From: Schlesneria sp.
GTDB taxonomy: Bacteria; Planctomycetota; Planctomycetia; Planctomycetales; Planctomycetaceae
Assembly (NCBI GenBank): GCA_025353525.1
Contig: JANXOO010000831.1
Span: 1-7,271 of the forward strand
Reading direction: 5' to 3'
Length of the DNA: 7,271 nt
The position numbers and the translations under genes were made by a program. This document shows positions 1 to 6,249 of the stretch, piece by piece. Every line of letters starts with the position of its first letter. Within the stretch, counting starts at the first letter, position 1. The notes under the pieces were generated by a model. That model was not told where the DNA came from. It ran no database searches and saw nothing but the letters and a program-made list of their open reading frames with translations.

Positions 1-1055
1 CCGATCAGCGTTTCGATCTCGCCGACAACCGTGCCGATCTCGCCTCGCCACAGCCGTTTCTTCCGGGTTTTCACCCAACGCGACTTGGCACTGCCTTCGA
101 GGGATTTGCTCTCCGCGATTTTGCCGAGGTATTCCACGGCATGCCAGAAGTCAATCAGTTGCTGAACCTGGTCGTCCTTCAGCCCCAGAGATTTCACCAG
201 CTTTGGGACTCGTCGCCAGATCCACGCGGCCCCGTCGGCCACGAACAGGACGCGGGCCGCTTCGGTCAGGTTGAGTCCCCGCAGGTAGGCCAGCAGCAAC
301 GCAAACAGTTGATCGCACGAGCCGAGGGTGCCATCGATCACCGGCGGGAAGTCCTTCGCCATCCGGCCTTCGTCGTCGACGGCGTAAATGATGAACAGTC
401 GGGGTTCACGCCATTTCGGGGTGAACCGTTTTCGGCCCTTCCTGGTCTTCCCCCGACGTCGCTCGCGCAGGCGAACGCGGCCACCGTCCAACGACACGAC
501 GATCCGTCGTCCCGAGACGTTTCCTGCAACCGTCAGCGATCCCTGAGTGGTCCGCTTTTGAAGCATTCGGCCCATTCCGGCGGTCACGTTCCGCAGTTGA
601 TTGACTGAGACGTCGATCCCCTGTTCCGCGAGCATCTCCGCAGCCTCTTCGCAGGATCCCGGCAACACCGACGCTTTCGCCATTTGGTTCCTCATTCCAG
701 GCGTGTAATGGCCTGCGATCCCCAGCAACAGCAACATCGGATAGAGACCACGACGGCCTTGCTGGTCCGCTTTCGGCGTTTTGAGGCGGTGATAGTACGT
801 GATCAGCAATGTCACGGTGACATCACCGGGAAGGTGAATCACTTTCGTTCGTGTCCCCTGCGAATGGAACTTTGTCGCGAGAGATTTGACGAACTCCCGT
901 TCCCGCTCGTGCATCCCCAAGGATTCCACGGAGCGAATCAAAGACATTCCATGATAAAGAGAGGCCAACTTCCTCCCGAGTTTGGCAATCTGCTGCTCAA
1001 ATGTTGCATGGCCAGACGCCGAACTCAGATCAACCGTCATCGCCAATTCCGGCAT
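1..1055 (-). CDS. ISKra4-like family transposase, C-terminus off window
   Basis: This is a DDE-type transposase that would cut and join the ends of its own IS. About 351 residues are visible, reading leftward from an ATG whose complement is 1053-1055, with no stop or frameshift. Seen in order: a polar N-terminal part (residues ~1-85); the segment GLYPMLLLLGIAGHYTPGM (~102-120); a basic stretch after VSLDGGRVRLR (D190); KRFTPKWREPRLFIIYAVDD; DGTLGSCDQLFALLLAYLRG; ADGAAWIW (D274); and DFWHAVEYLGK (H305, E308). This pattern of DGG, then ADGA-W-W, then HAVEYL is what I recall for ISKra4-type transposases. D190, D274 and possibly E308 are candidate catalytic acids (inference). The frame stays open upstream to a stop at 1143-1145, but no ATG lies there. 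An alternative start is the in-frame ATG at 1040. The Shine-Dalgarno match is weak (GAAAG). Full-length relatives are somewhat longer, consistent with the C-terminus being cut only by the window edge. Confidence 0.82.
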   Translation of the reverse strand, partial: MPELAMTVDLSSASGHATFEQQIAKLGRKLASLYHGMSLIRSVESLGMHEREREFVKSLATKFHSQGTRTKVIHLPGDVTVTLLITYYHRLKTPKADQQGRRGLYPMLLLLGIAGHYTPGMRNQMAKASVLPGSCEEAAEMLAEQGIDVSVNQLRNVTAGMGRMLQKRTTQGSLTVAGNVSGRRIVVSLDGGRVRLRERRRGKTRKGRKRFTPKWREPRLFIIYAVDDEGRMAKDFPPVIDGTLGSCDQLFALLLAYLRGLNLTEAARVLFVADGAAWIWRRVPKLVKSLGLKDDQVQQLIDFWHAVEYLGKIAESKSLEGSAKSRWVKTRKKRLWRGEIGTVVGEIETLI

Positions 1056-1091
1056 TTGACTTTCAACAACACTCGCTTCGCCGTCCAACCG

Positions 1092-1186
1092 TTGGTATTC
1101 TGCGTTTATCCGTGAATCGCTCCGTGAAAAGAAGAATCTGTTTCAAATCTTCTTTTCACCGATTCACGGGTTTTCTGCGATACCAA
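1092..1186. repeat. 95-bp imperfect palindrome at the IS end
   Basis: The left arm (1092-1135) and right arm (1148-1186) are inverted copies in three blocks: TTGGTAT/ATACCAA at the outer ends, CCGTGAATCG/CGATTCACGG in the middle, and GTGAAAAGAAGA/TCTTCTTTTCAC next to a 12-nt loop (1136-1147). That gives 29 matched positions per arm, separated by a poorly matching 10-11 nt block and a CTCC insertion. Inside it are direct copies of CCGTGAA (1110-1116 and 1122-1128) and of TTCTGCG (1098-1104 and 1173-1179). It lies immediately upstream of the transposase start and ends at the likely IS border. It may hold transposase-binding sites, or act as a structure that blocks read-through transcription; both are inference. 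Confidence 0.8.
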
Positions 1187-1486
1187 ATCCTCGATCATCA
1201 AAAAACCGACAATTCAAGAATCCGCGAGGAAGAAGCACAACAGGCAGGCATCTATGCGCAAGCAGGTCTTGAACGGGCACTGATTCGATTAAGAAAAGAC
1301 CCGGAATATCGTCGGGAAGAATGGAAACCTTCCGTTGGTGATTCGGTCGGCCTGGTGATGATCGAAGTCGTTCCGTCCCCGAATATCCCCCAAGAGTTCA
1401 AGATTCAGATTGTCGCACACTTTCCCGCAAAAGAAAAGAATTCTCCACAACGCATTCGTGAAGTGACGGTGCAAAGATCCATTTGA
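1187..1486 (+). pseudogene. Pseudopilin-like protein, 3' remnant cut by the IS
   Basis: The reading frame ends with TGA at 1484-1486. From about residue SRIREEEAQQ onward it resembles a small pseudopilin or PilX-like protein commonly found next to DUF1559 genes in planctomycetes: a basic/acidic linker, then AQAGLERALIRLRKDPEYR, an EEW motif, a beta-rich stretch (VGLVMIEVVPSP) and a closing REVTVQR. Intact relatives carry an N-terminal hydrophobic helix before the AxxGLERA segment. Here no such helix is present, because upstream of about 1190 the frame runs into the palindromic IS end. About 95 C-terminal residues remain. An ATG at 1001 keeps the frame open but would translate IS DNA, so it is not a credible start. 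The DUF1559 gene follows after 47 bp, suggesting a former operon. The family call is from recognised sequence pattern; the disruption is inferred. Confidence 0.7.
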
Positions 1487-1520
1487 TCGTCTTCAACTCC
1501 ACTATTTTTGAACTGTTACC

Positions 1521-1525
1521 AGGAG
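1521..1525 (+). promoter_or_regulatory. Ribosome binding site fixing the DUF1559 start
   Basis: AGGAG lies 8 nt before the ATG at 1534. It favours this start over the in-frame TTG at 1483, which would overlap the preceding stop codon and push the prepilin motif 17 residues further in. Confidence 0.75.
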
Positions 1526-1533
1526 CCTTAGCC

Positions 1534-2397
1534 ATGAATTCCAGAGTTTGTCGTCGAAGAAACGTTTCATCGGGGTTCACCCTGATCGAATTGCTGGTCG
1601 TCATTGCAATCATCGCGGTATTGATTGCTTTATTGCTGCCAGCCGTTCAGCAGGCGCGTGAAGCCGCACGGCGAACACAGTGTCGCAACAACCTCATGCA
1701 GATCGGATTGGCGATTCACAATTATGAGATGGCTCACTCAACTCTGCCGCCCGGTTCGGTGAACGCAAGCGCTACCATTGAGGATAATCCTGTCGGCTAC
1801 CATGTCGGCTGGATGGTGCAAATACTTCCTTTTATGGATCAAATGGTCGCCTATCGGAAGTACGACTTCGATCAAGGTGTCTACGCCGAAAAGAACGAGA
1901 GTGTCCGCAGACATCTCATCCCTTCTTACATTTGTCCCAGCGCCCCGACTCCGAACAATTTGATCAATGATGGTGCCGTCAGTTGCTATGCTGCATGCCA
2001 CAATGACGTCGATTCACCCATTACTGATAAAGGCAACGGGTTGATGTTCCTCAATAGCAAAATTCGTTACCAGCAGATCACGGACGGAGCTTTTTGCACG
2101 ATATTGGTTGGAGAAGTCGTCCCCACTGCCCGCTCTTTGGGTTGGGCATCAGGAACCAGTACCACCTTACGGGTGGCGAGGCCGCTCAATGAGTGGACAA
2201 GAAGCAATCTCAACCTTGCGGCACAAATTGCAAAATCAGATGTTTCGAATCAGCCTGGATTCAATAGTGCGCACATCGGGGGAGCGGCTTTCCTGTTTGC
2301 TGATGGTTCATGCCGTTTTATTTCGGAAAACATCGCTCGAGACGTGTTTTTACACTTGGCGAATCGTGAAGATGGAAATCTGATTGAAGAGTTTTAG
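1534..2397 (+). CDS. DUF1559 family protein with prepilin-type N-terminus (H-X9-DG)
   Basis: 287 residues. The N-terminus is a class III (prepilin-type) signal: a short basic leader with RRR at 7-9, then G14-F-T-L-I-E19, followed by a hydrophobic helix to about residue 38 that ends in LLPAVQQAREAARR. A prepilin peptidase should cut between G14 and F15, leaving Glu at mature position 5. The rest is the DUF1559 (SBP_bac_10) domain: CRNNLMQIGLAIHNYE and LPPGS near the start, a paired-cysteine middle region, and the C-terminal H247-x9-D257-G258 motif (FADG) that defines the H-X9-DG processing-associated proteins. Planctomycetes carry dozens to hundreds of these. They are thought to be pseudopilin-like surface or periplasmic proteins, but their exact job is unknown. 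The gene lies 47 bp after the truncated pseudopilin gene and probably depended on a promoter upstream of it. The IS may now separate it from that promoter. Length is at the short end of the family, with no sign of damage. Confidence 0.93.
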   Translation: MNSRVCRRRNVSSGFTLIELLVVIAIIAVLIALLLPAVQQAREAARRTQCRNNLMQIGLAIHNYEMAHSTLPPGSVNASATIEDNPVGYHVGWMVQILPFMDQMVAYRKYDFDQGVYAEKNESVRRHLIPSYICPSAPTPNNLINDGAVSCYAACHNDVDSPITDKGNGLMFLNSKIRYQQITDGAFCTILVGEVVPTARSLGWASGTSTTLRVARPLNEWTRSNLNLAAQIAKSDVSNQPGFNSAHIGGAAFLFADGSCRFISENIARDVFLHLANREDGNLIEEF

Positions 2398-2437
2398 TCG
2401 TGGTCGCGTTCCGGCAAGATCGATACTGGCGGATTTT

Positions 2438-2474
2438 GATTTGCCGATTTCCGCCCGTCGGATCACGGCAAATC
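2438..2474. terminator. Possible weak bidirectional terminator between convergent genes
   Basis: GATTTGCCG (2438-2446) and CGGCAAATC (2466-2474) form a perfect 9-bp inverted repeat around a 19-nt loop. It lies in the 107-bp gap between the ends of the DUF1559 gene and glgA. There is no T-run on either side, so it is not a classical intrinsic terminator. Its position between two converging genes is the main reason to list it. Confidence 0.35.
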
Positions 2475-2504
2475 CGGTTCGTCCGAGCCATCATGATCCG
2501 AAAC

Positions 2505-4040
2505 TTACCTGCAGGAAGCCATTTCCGTGCGACGCTCGTTGGTATCACATTCTGACTTTCTTTCATGCCTGGCGATGGCCCGTTCGTAAACCCTCAGGTA
2601 TTCGTCAGCGCTGTGTTTCCACGACCAGTCTCGCTTCATACCCGCCATTTGCAATCGGTTCCACTTTGTTTTGTCAGAATACATGGCCCGCGCGCGACAG
2701 ATATTCCAGAACAGGACTTCGCTGCGAAACTCGCGAAATGTGAACCCGTTTGCGGTTCCGTTCGCAATGTTTTCCACGCTGGCATCCACAACCGAATCGG
2801 CCAAACCGCCGACGGCACGCACGATGGGTACGGTACCGTAGATAAGGCTGTACATCTGATTCAGCCCGCACGGCTCGAATTCGCTAGGCATCAAAAACGC
2901 ATCGGCGCCCGCTTCAATCTGATGCGAGAGTTCTTCATCATAACCGATTGTGGTCGCAACTTTCGTCGGAATATCTTGAGACATTTTCAACAGCAACGAT
3001 TCAAATCGTGGATCACCCGATCCGAGAAAGGCCAGCTGAATATCCTGGTCAAGTAGCATGCCGGAACACTGTTCGAGCAACTGAAATCCCTTTTGTTGGG
3101 TCATTCGCGAAATACTGCCGAGCAACAGAACGTCGGAACGAACTGGCAGTCCAAGTCTGCGTTGCAAGGCCGCCTTGCACGCCGCTTTGCCGGCAATCGA
3201 CGTTGTCGCTGAATAGTGCTCGGCGATCAGCGGATCGGTCGACGGATTCCAGACATCGGTGTCGACGCCGTTCAGAATCCCGATCAGATCTTCGTTCCGG
3301 GATGACAAGGCACTATTCAGTCCGCAGCCGAATTCCTGTGTCTGGATTTCGCGCGAGTACGTCGGACTGACCGTCGTGACAAGATCCGCGAACATAATTC
3401 CCGTCTTCAGAAGATTCAAATGACCGTAACATTCCATCTGACGCCAGTTGAAGTATTTCCAGTCGAGGCCCGTTAACAGCATGTCCCAATGCCAAAACTG
3501 ACCCTGAAAGGCCATATTGTGGATCGTAAAGACCGATGACGTTCGCTCGAAACCCGGTGTGCCGCGATATTCGACGTTGACCAGCGCCGGAACCAGTCCC
3601 GTCTGCCAATCGTTCGCATGAATGATATCCGGTTTCAGATCGAGGACTCGCGTTGCTTCCAGCACGGCGCGGCTGAAGAAAATAAACCGCTCGCTATTGT
3701 CGCGGTAGTCCTGATCCTGTTCGACGTACAGACCGGGCCGATCGAAGTAAGCAGGTTGATCGATCAGGTAGACACTCGCGCGAGAACCGGGCAATGTCGA
3801 CTTTAATATCCTGCCTTCGATCTGTTTTGAACCGATCGACACGCGAATGGTTTTACCCGTCGGCACGATCGTCGGAACGTCGGTACCGTTTTTCCGGATG
3901 ACTTGCGGATAGTACGGCGTGATCAGCGAGACATCATGACCGACCGCAGCAAGCGATTTCGGAAGTGCCGTTGCAACATCCGCCAGTCCGCCCGTTTTGG
4001 AGAAGGGAACTGCTTCCGAACTGGTGAGCACAATTCGCAT
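2505..4040 (-). CDS. glgA: Glycogen synthase (ADP-glucose), GT5 family
   Basis: It transfers glucose from ADP-glucose to the non-reducing end of alpha-1,4-glucan in the cytoplasm (EC 2.4.1.21), the elongation step of glycogen synthesis. The 511 residues match the usual family length plus a short polar tail. N-terminal Rossmann (GT5) domain: MRIVLTSSEAVPFSKTGGLADV, with the K15-T-G-G-L ADP-glucose loop; HANDWQ at 141-146; FTIHNMAFQG at 171-180; NGVDTDVW at 258-265. C-terminal GT-B domain: GSISRMTQQKG (308-318; R312 and K317 expected to contact the nucleotide sugar), FLGSGD (338-343), and PSEFEPCGLNQMY (385-397) with the conserved glutamates E387 and E389, E389 being in the EPCGL motif. The start at 4040 is chosen because the family begins at MRI and a purine-rich GGGGCGGCAGG lies just upstream. 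The frame stays open for 39 more residues to 4157, but that stretch has no family counterpart. No other glycogen genes are adjacent. The gene is divergent from the porin and convergent with the DUF1559 gene. Confidence 0.95.
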   Translation of the reverse strand: MRIVLTSSEAVPFSKTGGLADVATALPKSLAAVGHDVSLITPYYPQVIRKNGTDVPTIVPTGKTIRVSIGSKQIEGRILKSTLPGSRASVYLIDQPAYFDRPGLYVEQDQDYRDNSERFIFFSRAVLEATRVLDLKPDIIHANDWQTGLVPALVNVEYRGTPGFERTSSVFTIHNMAFQGQFWHWDMLLTGLDWKYFNWRQMECYGHLNLLKTGIMFADLVTTVSPTYSREIQTQEFGCGLNSALSSRNEDLIGILNGVDTDVWNPSTDPLIAEHYSATTSIAGKAACKAALQRRLGLPVRSDVLLLGSISRMTQQKGFQLLEQCSGMLLDQDIQLAFLGSGDPRFESLLLKMSQDIPTKVATTIGYDEELSHQIEAGADAFLMPSEFEPCGLNQMYSLIYGTVPIVRAVGGLADSVVDASVENIANGTANGFTFREFRSEVLFWNICRARAMYSDKTKWNRLQMAGMKRDWSWKHSADEYLRVYERAIARHERKSECDTNERRTEMASCR

Positions 4041-4315
4041 GGACCTGCCGCCCCTTAATTTCAGACCTTCGGCAACATCTGCCGATTGACGCGCGTTCAC
4101 TCGGACGCCGGGCGCCATTGATGCCCCTGCTTCAGTCCGGTATCGGCGCGCGAGCAACGATTGCTTCAGATTGACGATTGGACGCCCATTAGTCGAGCAA
4201 CACAGCGTGCAATTTGTCGTATGAAAGAGCTGCTACGGCAATCGGGGGCGGTTGCGTAAGTTAAAAAAACTGGCAAAACCGGAGTTGCGGATAACCAACA
4301 GGCTCCAAATTGGAA

Positions 4316-4334
4316 TTCGGCATTTTCCGCCGAA
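4316..4334. repeat. Short hairpin, 6-bp stem and 7-nt loop
   Basis: TTCGGC (4316-4321) and GCCGAA (4329-4334) flank the loop ATTTTCC. The core TTTTCCG recurs in inverted orientation in the hairpin at 4393-4411. No T-run follows, so it does not read as a terminator. It may be a protein-binding or leader-RNA structure. Confidence 0.4.
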
Positions 4335-4392
4335 CAACAGAGACGCAAGTTGCTTTATAGTAAGACCTTGCGGATGGAACAGTTTATGGGTG

Positions 4393-4411
4393 TTGCGACG
4401 GAAAATCGCAA
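4393..4411. repeat. Short hairpin, 6-bp stem and 7-nt loop
   Basis: TTGCGA (4393-4398) and TCGCAA (4406-4411) flank the loop CGGAAAA. Read on the other strand, this 19-mer carries the same TTTTCCG core as the hairpin at 4316-4334, with different stem bases. It lies about 240 bp upstream of the porin start. Confidence 0.4.
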
Positions 4412-4582
4412 GCGGAACGATTTGCAAAGTTCAGATCACTCTTCATTCCGATACCGTTAAACAGGTCTGATCTCCTGGACGCGCTCGTTGAGGAGCAACT
4501 GGACTGCCATCGGTTGTAGTGGTGTCGCAACAAACGCGACTGCTGTTGTCACGCGCAATGGGTGGCAGCCGTAACTCTGCGA

Positions 4583-4596
4583 TCGTCTGAAGACGA
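4583..4596. promoter_or_regulatory. Palindrome near the porin start, possible operator
   Basis: TCGTCT-GA-AGACGA is a perfect 6-bp inverted repeat with a 2-nt centre, 50 bp before the porin ATG. Symmetric sites of this size at this position can be regulator-binding sites or small leader hairpins. There is only one copy and no known regulator consensus that I recognise. Confidence 0.3.
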
Positions 4597-4634
4597 ACAA
4601 CGAGGCGACGCTGGGCAGAGTCATATAAATTCTC

Positions 4635-4640
4635 AAGGAG
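4635..4640 (+). promoter_or_regulatory. Ribosome binding site of the porin gene
   Basis: AAGGAG with a 6-nt spacer before the ATG at 4647 is the best Shine-Dalgarno match in the window. It fits a highly expressed outer-membrane protein and fixes the start. Confidence 0.85.
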
Positions 4641-4646
4641 TGACAA

Positions 4647-6158
4647 ATGTTTGGTCTGAGACGACTTCGATTTGTCGACATCGGGACAGGATTGTCCATG
4701 GTGCTCGGCACAGCAGGAATGCTGGCAGCTAGTGCTCTTATGGCGGACGAACCACAGTGTGCGGCGCCAATGAATTGCACTCAGGCGCAGCCTGCCTGCT
4801 GCGACCATATTTTTGAAGACGCAGCGGCGCGGCTGAAAGGTCTTTACGCCGGCCTGAGTTGCGATACATGTGCTGCCCCAGCCACGCCGACTCCGGCGTG
4901 TGCGGCAACGGCCGCCGGATGCGGTTCGACTGCAGGTGGTTGCGGAGCAACTGCTGGCGGTGCGCCTCCTGCAACCTGGGGGCTGACAGATATCTTCAAC
5001 GATGATTGCGGAGGCAACGTTCTCAAAGATAACGGCTGGAAGCTGGGTGGAAGTCTGGCCCAAAGCTTTACCTGGAATCCACAGAACCCGGGCAACCGGT
5101 GGAACGGACCGGTCACATGGACCGACCGATCGAACGAATACCAACTGAACCAAGCCTGGTTTTACGCTGAAAAAGCGACCGATACTTCGAAGAAAGACTT
5201 CGACTGGGGGGGCCGCTTTGACGCTCTGTACGGTACCAACGCCCGTCTCACCACCGAGTCTGGCCTGGAAACCCCGCACCTGAACGGTCCTGGTATTTAC
5301 GGGCTGGCGCTGCCTCAGTTCTACGCTGAAATGGCTTACAAGAAGTTCAAACTGAAAGTCGGCCACTTCATTTCGCCGATCGGGTACTTCACGGTCGACA
5401 CGACCCAGAACTTCTTCAGCACCATCCCTTACACCTATCAGTGGGGTGAGCCTTTCACTCATACTGGCGCGATGTTGACCTACCAGGTTGACGACAGTCT
5501 TGTCGTCAGCAGTGGTGCAATTCGCGGATGGGACAACTTCGACGGCCACAATCCCTATTTGGGTAACCTGACGACGTGGAGCAAAACGTTCAAGGACAAA
5601 TCAAACCTGGCTCAGGTCATCGTTCTGTCGCAGGAACCGAACTTCAACAGTCAGTTCACGCAACGTTACTACCAGTCATTGGTGTACACGAAGCCTATCA
5701 ACGATAACTGGACGTACGTGGGTCAGACTGACTTCGGAACCCAGCGAGATGCCACGAACATTGGCAAACGAGCAAACTGGTACGGTATCAATCAGTACTT
5801 GTACTACAAGGTCAACGACAAGTGGACCTGGGGTGTCAACGGCGAATGGTGGCGTGACGAAGAAGGATTCCGAGTCGCCCAGTTCCTGCCGAGCAATCTC
5901 CCAAGTGGTATTACTGGTCGTCCTAACGGCGTGAACAACCTGCCTGGCGGGTATGTCGGTAACTTCTACCAGTTCACCGTCGGTCCACGTTGGTATCCCA
6001 CCGGCAAGCCAAACTTCTTCATTCGACCGAACGCCCGTGTCGACTGGTTCGGTGGCAGCATTGACGGCAGCGTCAATACGACAAACTCCAAGCCATATGA
6101 CAACGGAAGCAAGAACTACCAGGGACTGTTCATCACAGACGTCTGCTGGACATTCTGA
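4647..6158 (+). CDS. Outer-membrane beta-barrel porin, BBP2 (OmpL-like) family
   Basis: 503 residues. A Sec signal peptide is visible: basic FGLRRLRF, then a hydrophobic core through LGTAGMLAASALMA, with cleavage likely after A33. Residues 34-121 are low in structure and rich in cysteine (C38, C44, C51, C52, C72, C75, C85, C92, C99, C121), with a small amphipathic piece (HIFEDAAARLKGLYAGL) and Gly/Ala/Cys repeats. From about residue 127 (KDNGWKLGGSLAQSFTWNP) onward, alternating aromatic and polar residues form many predicted beta strands: FDWGGRFDALYG, FKLKVGHFISPIGY, HTGAMLTYQVDDSLVVSSG, WTWGVNGEWW, FYQFTVGPRWYP. The chain ends in Trp-Thr-Phe, the aromatic C-terminus recognised by the BAM assembly machine. 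This is the layout of planctomycete BBP2 porins (PF07642-like), thought to be passive channels for small solutes; the substrate cannot be told. The gene stands alone, with its own ribosome binding site and terminator. The 368-residue antisense frame across its 5' half is a shadow. Confidence 0.88.
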   Translation: MFGLRRLRFVDIGTGLSMVLGTAGMLAASALMADEPQCAAPMNCTQAQPACCDHIFEDAAARLKGLYAGLSCDTCAAPATPTPACAATAAGCGSTAGGCGATAGGAPPATWGLTDIFNDDCGGNVLKDNGWKLGGSLAQSFTWNPQNPGNRWNGPVTWTDRSNEYQLNQAWFYAEKATDTSKKDFDWGGRFDALYGTNARLTTESGLETPHLNGPGIYGLALPQFYAEMAYKKFKLKVGHFISPIGYFTVDTTQNFFSTIPYTYQWGEPFTHTGAMLTYQVDDSLVVSSGAIRGWDNFDGHNPYLGNLTTWSKTFKDKSNLAQVIVLSQEPNFNSQFTQRYYQSLVYTKPINDNWTYVGQTDFGTQRDATNIGKRANWYGINQYLYYKVNDKWTWGVNGEWWRDEEGFRVAQFLPSNLPSGITGRPNGVNNLPGGYVGNFYQFTVGPRWYPTGKPNFFIRPNARVDWFGGSIDGSVNTTNSKPYDNGSKNYQGLFITDVCWTF

Positions 6159-6189
6159 GTTTTGCTGAAGTCATGCTGTACATAAGCAA

Positions 6190-6235
6190 GAGCCGCAAGA
6201 GGACAAATCGTCTTCTTGCGGCTCGACTTTTTTTT
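6190..6235 (+). terminator. Strong intrinsic terminator of the porin gene
   Basis: GAGCCGCAAGA (6190-6200) pairs with TCTTGCGGCTC (6214-6224). The inner bases 6201-6204 pair with 6210-6213 (one G-U), giving a 15-bp stem and a 5-nt loop. Eight T residues follow at 6228-6235. It begins 31 bp after the porin stop. On the minus strand no T-run follows the stem, so it should work mainly for the porin transcript even though the methyltransferase gene converges on it. Confidence 0.93.
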
Positions 6236-6249
6236 CTTGCGTCCGGACA

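Larger units (their letters stand above)
1..1190 (-). mobile_element. Insertion sequence, one end only (ISKra4-like)
   Basis: The segment consists of a transposase gene on the minus strand plus about 135 bp of upstream DNA ending near a plus-strand gene remnant. The outer boundary is placed at about 1186-1190. The palindrome of the IS end stops at 1186, and sequence resembling a host pseudopilin gene begins just after it. The other end of the element lies left of the window, so the terminal inverted repeats and target-site duplication cannot be compared. The family call is from the protein and the boundary is an inference. Confidence 0.7.
4041..4646. other. 606-bp divergent intergenic region between glgA and the porin gene
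   Basis: It must hold the promoters of both divergent genes. I see no convincing consensus -35/-10 pair for either. Open frames here (for example 4252-4470 plus and 4166-4348 minus) have no recognisable protein pattern or good ribosome binding site, and I do not call them genes. A homopolymer of seven A lies at 4263-4269. Three short inverted repeats are listed separately. A long 5' leader of the porin mRNA or a small RNA is possible but unproven. Confidence 0.6.

Noticed and set aside
141..608. Plus-strand 155-codon frame
   Set aside because: It lies antisense to the transposase, whose minus-strand translation shows clear family motifs across the same stretch.
684..1115. Plus-strand 143-codon frame
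   Set aside because: It is antisense to the N-terminal half of the transposase and has no recognisable domain.
1001..1190. ATG at 1001 as the true start of the pseudopilin-like protein
   Set aside because: The first 60 or so residues would be translated from the antisense of the transposase and from the palindrome. They lack the hydrophobic helix expected of this family.
4558..4590. Ten-codon frame (starting MGGSRNS) upstream of the porin as a possible leader peptide
   Set aside because: It has no ribosome binding site and no runs of regulatory codons. Frames this short occur often by chance.
4623..4630. TATAAAT-like sequence as a -10 box for the porin
   Set aside because: It lies only a few bases before the ribosome binding site, which would leave almost no leader, and no matching -35 is seen at the right distance.
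4443..5549. Minus-strand 368-codon frame covering the 5' half of the porin gene
   Set aside because: The porin on the plus strand has a signal peptide, barrel strands and a strong ribosome binding site. The antisense product is Arg/Ser/Cys-rich with no family pattern, as expected of a shadow frame.
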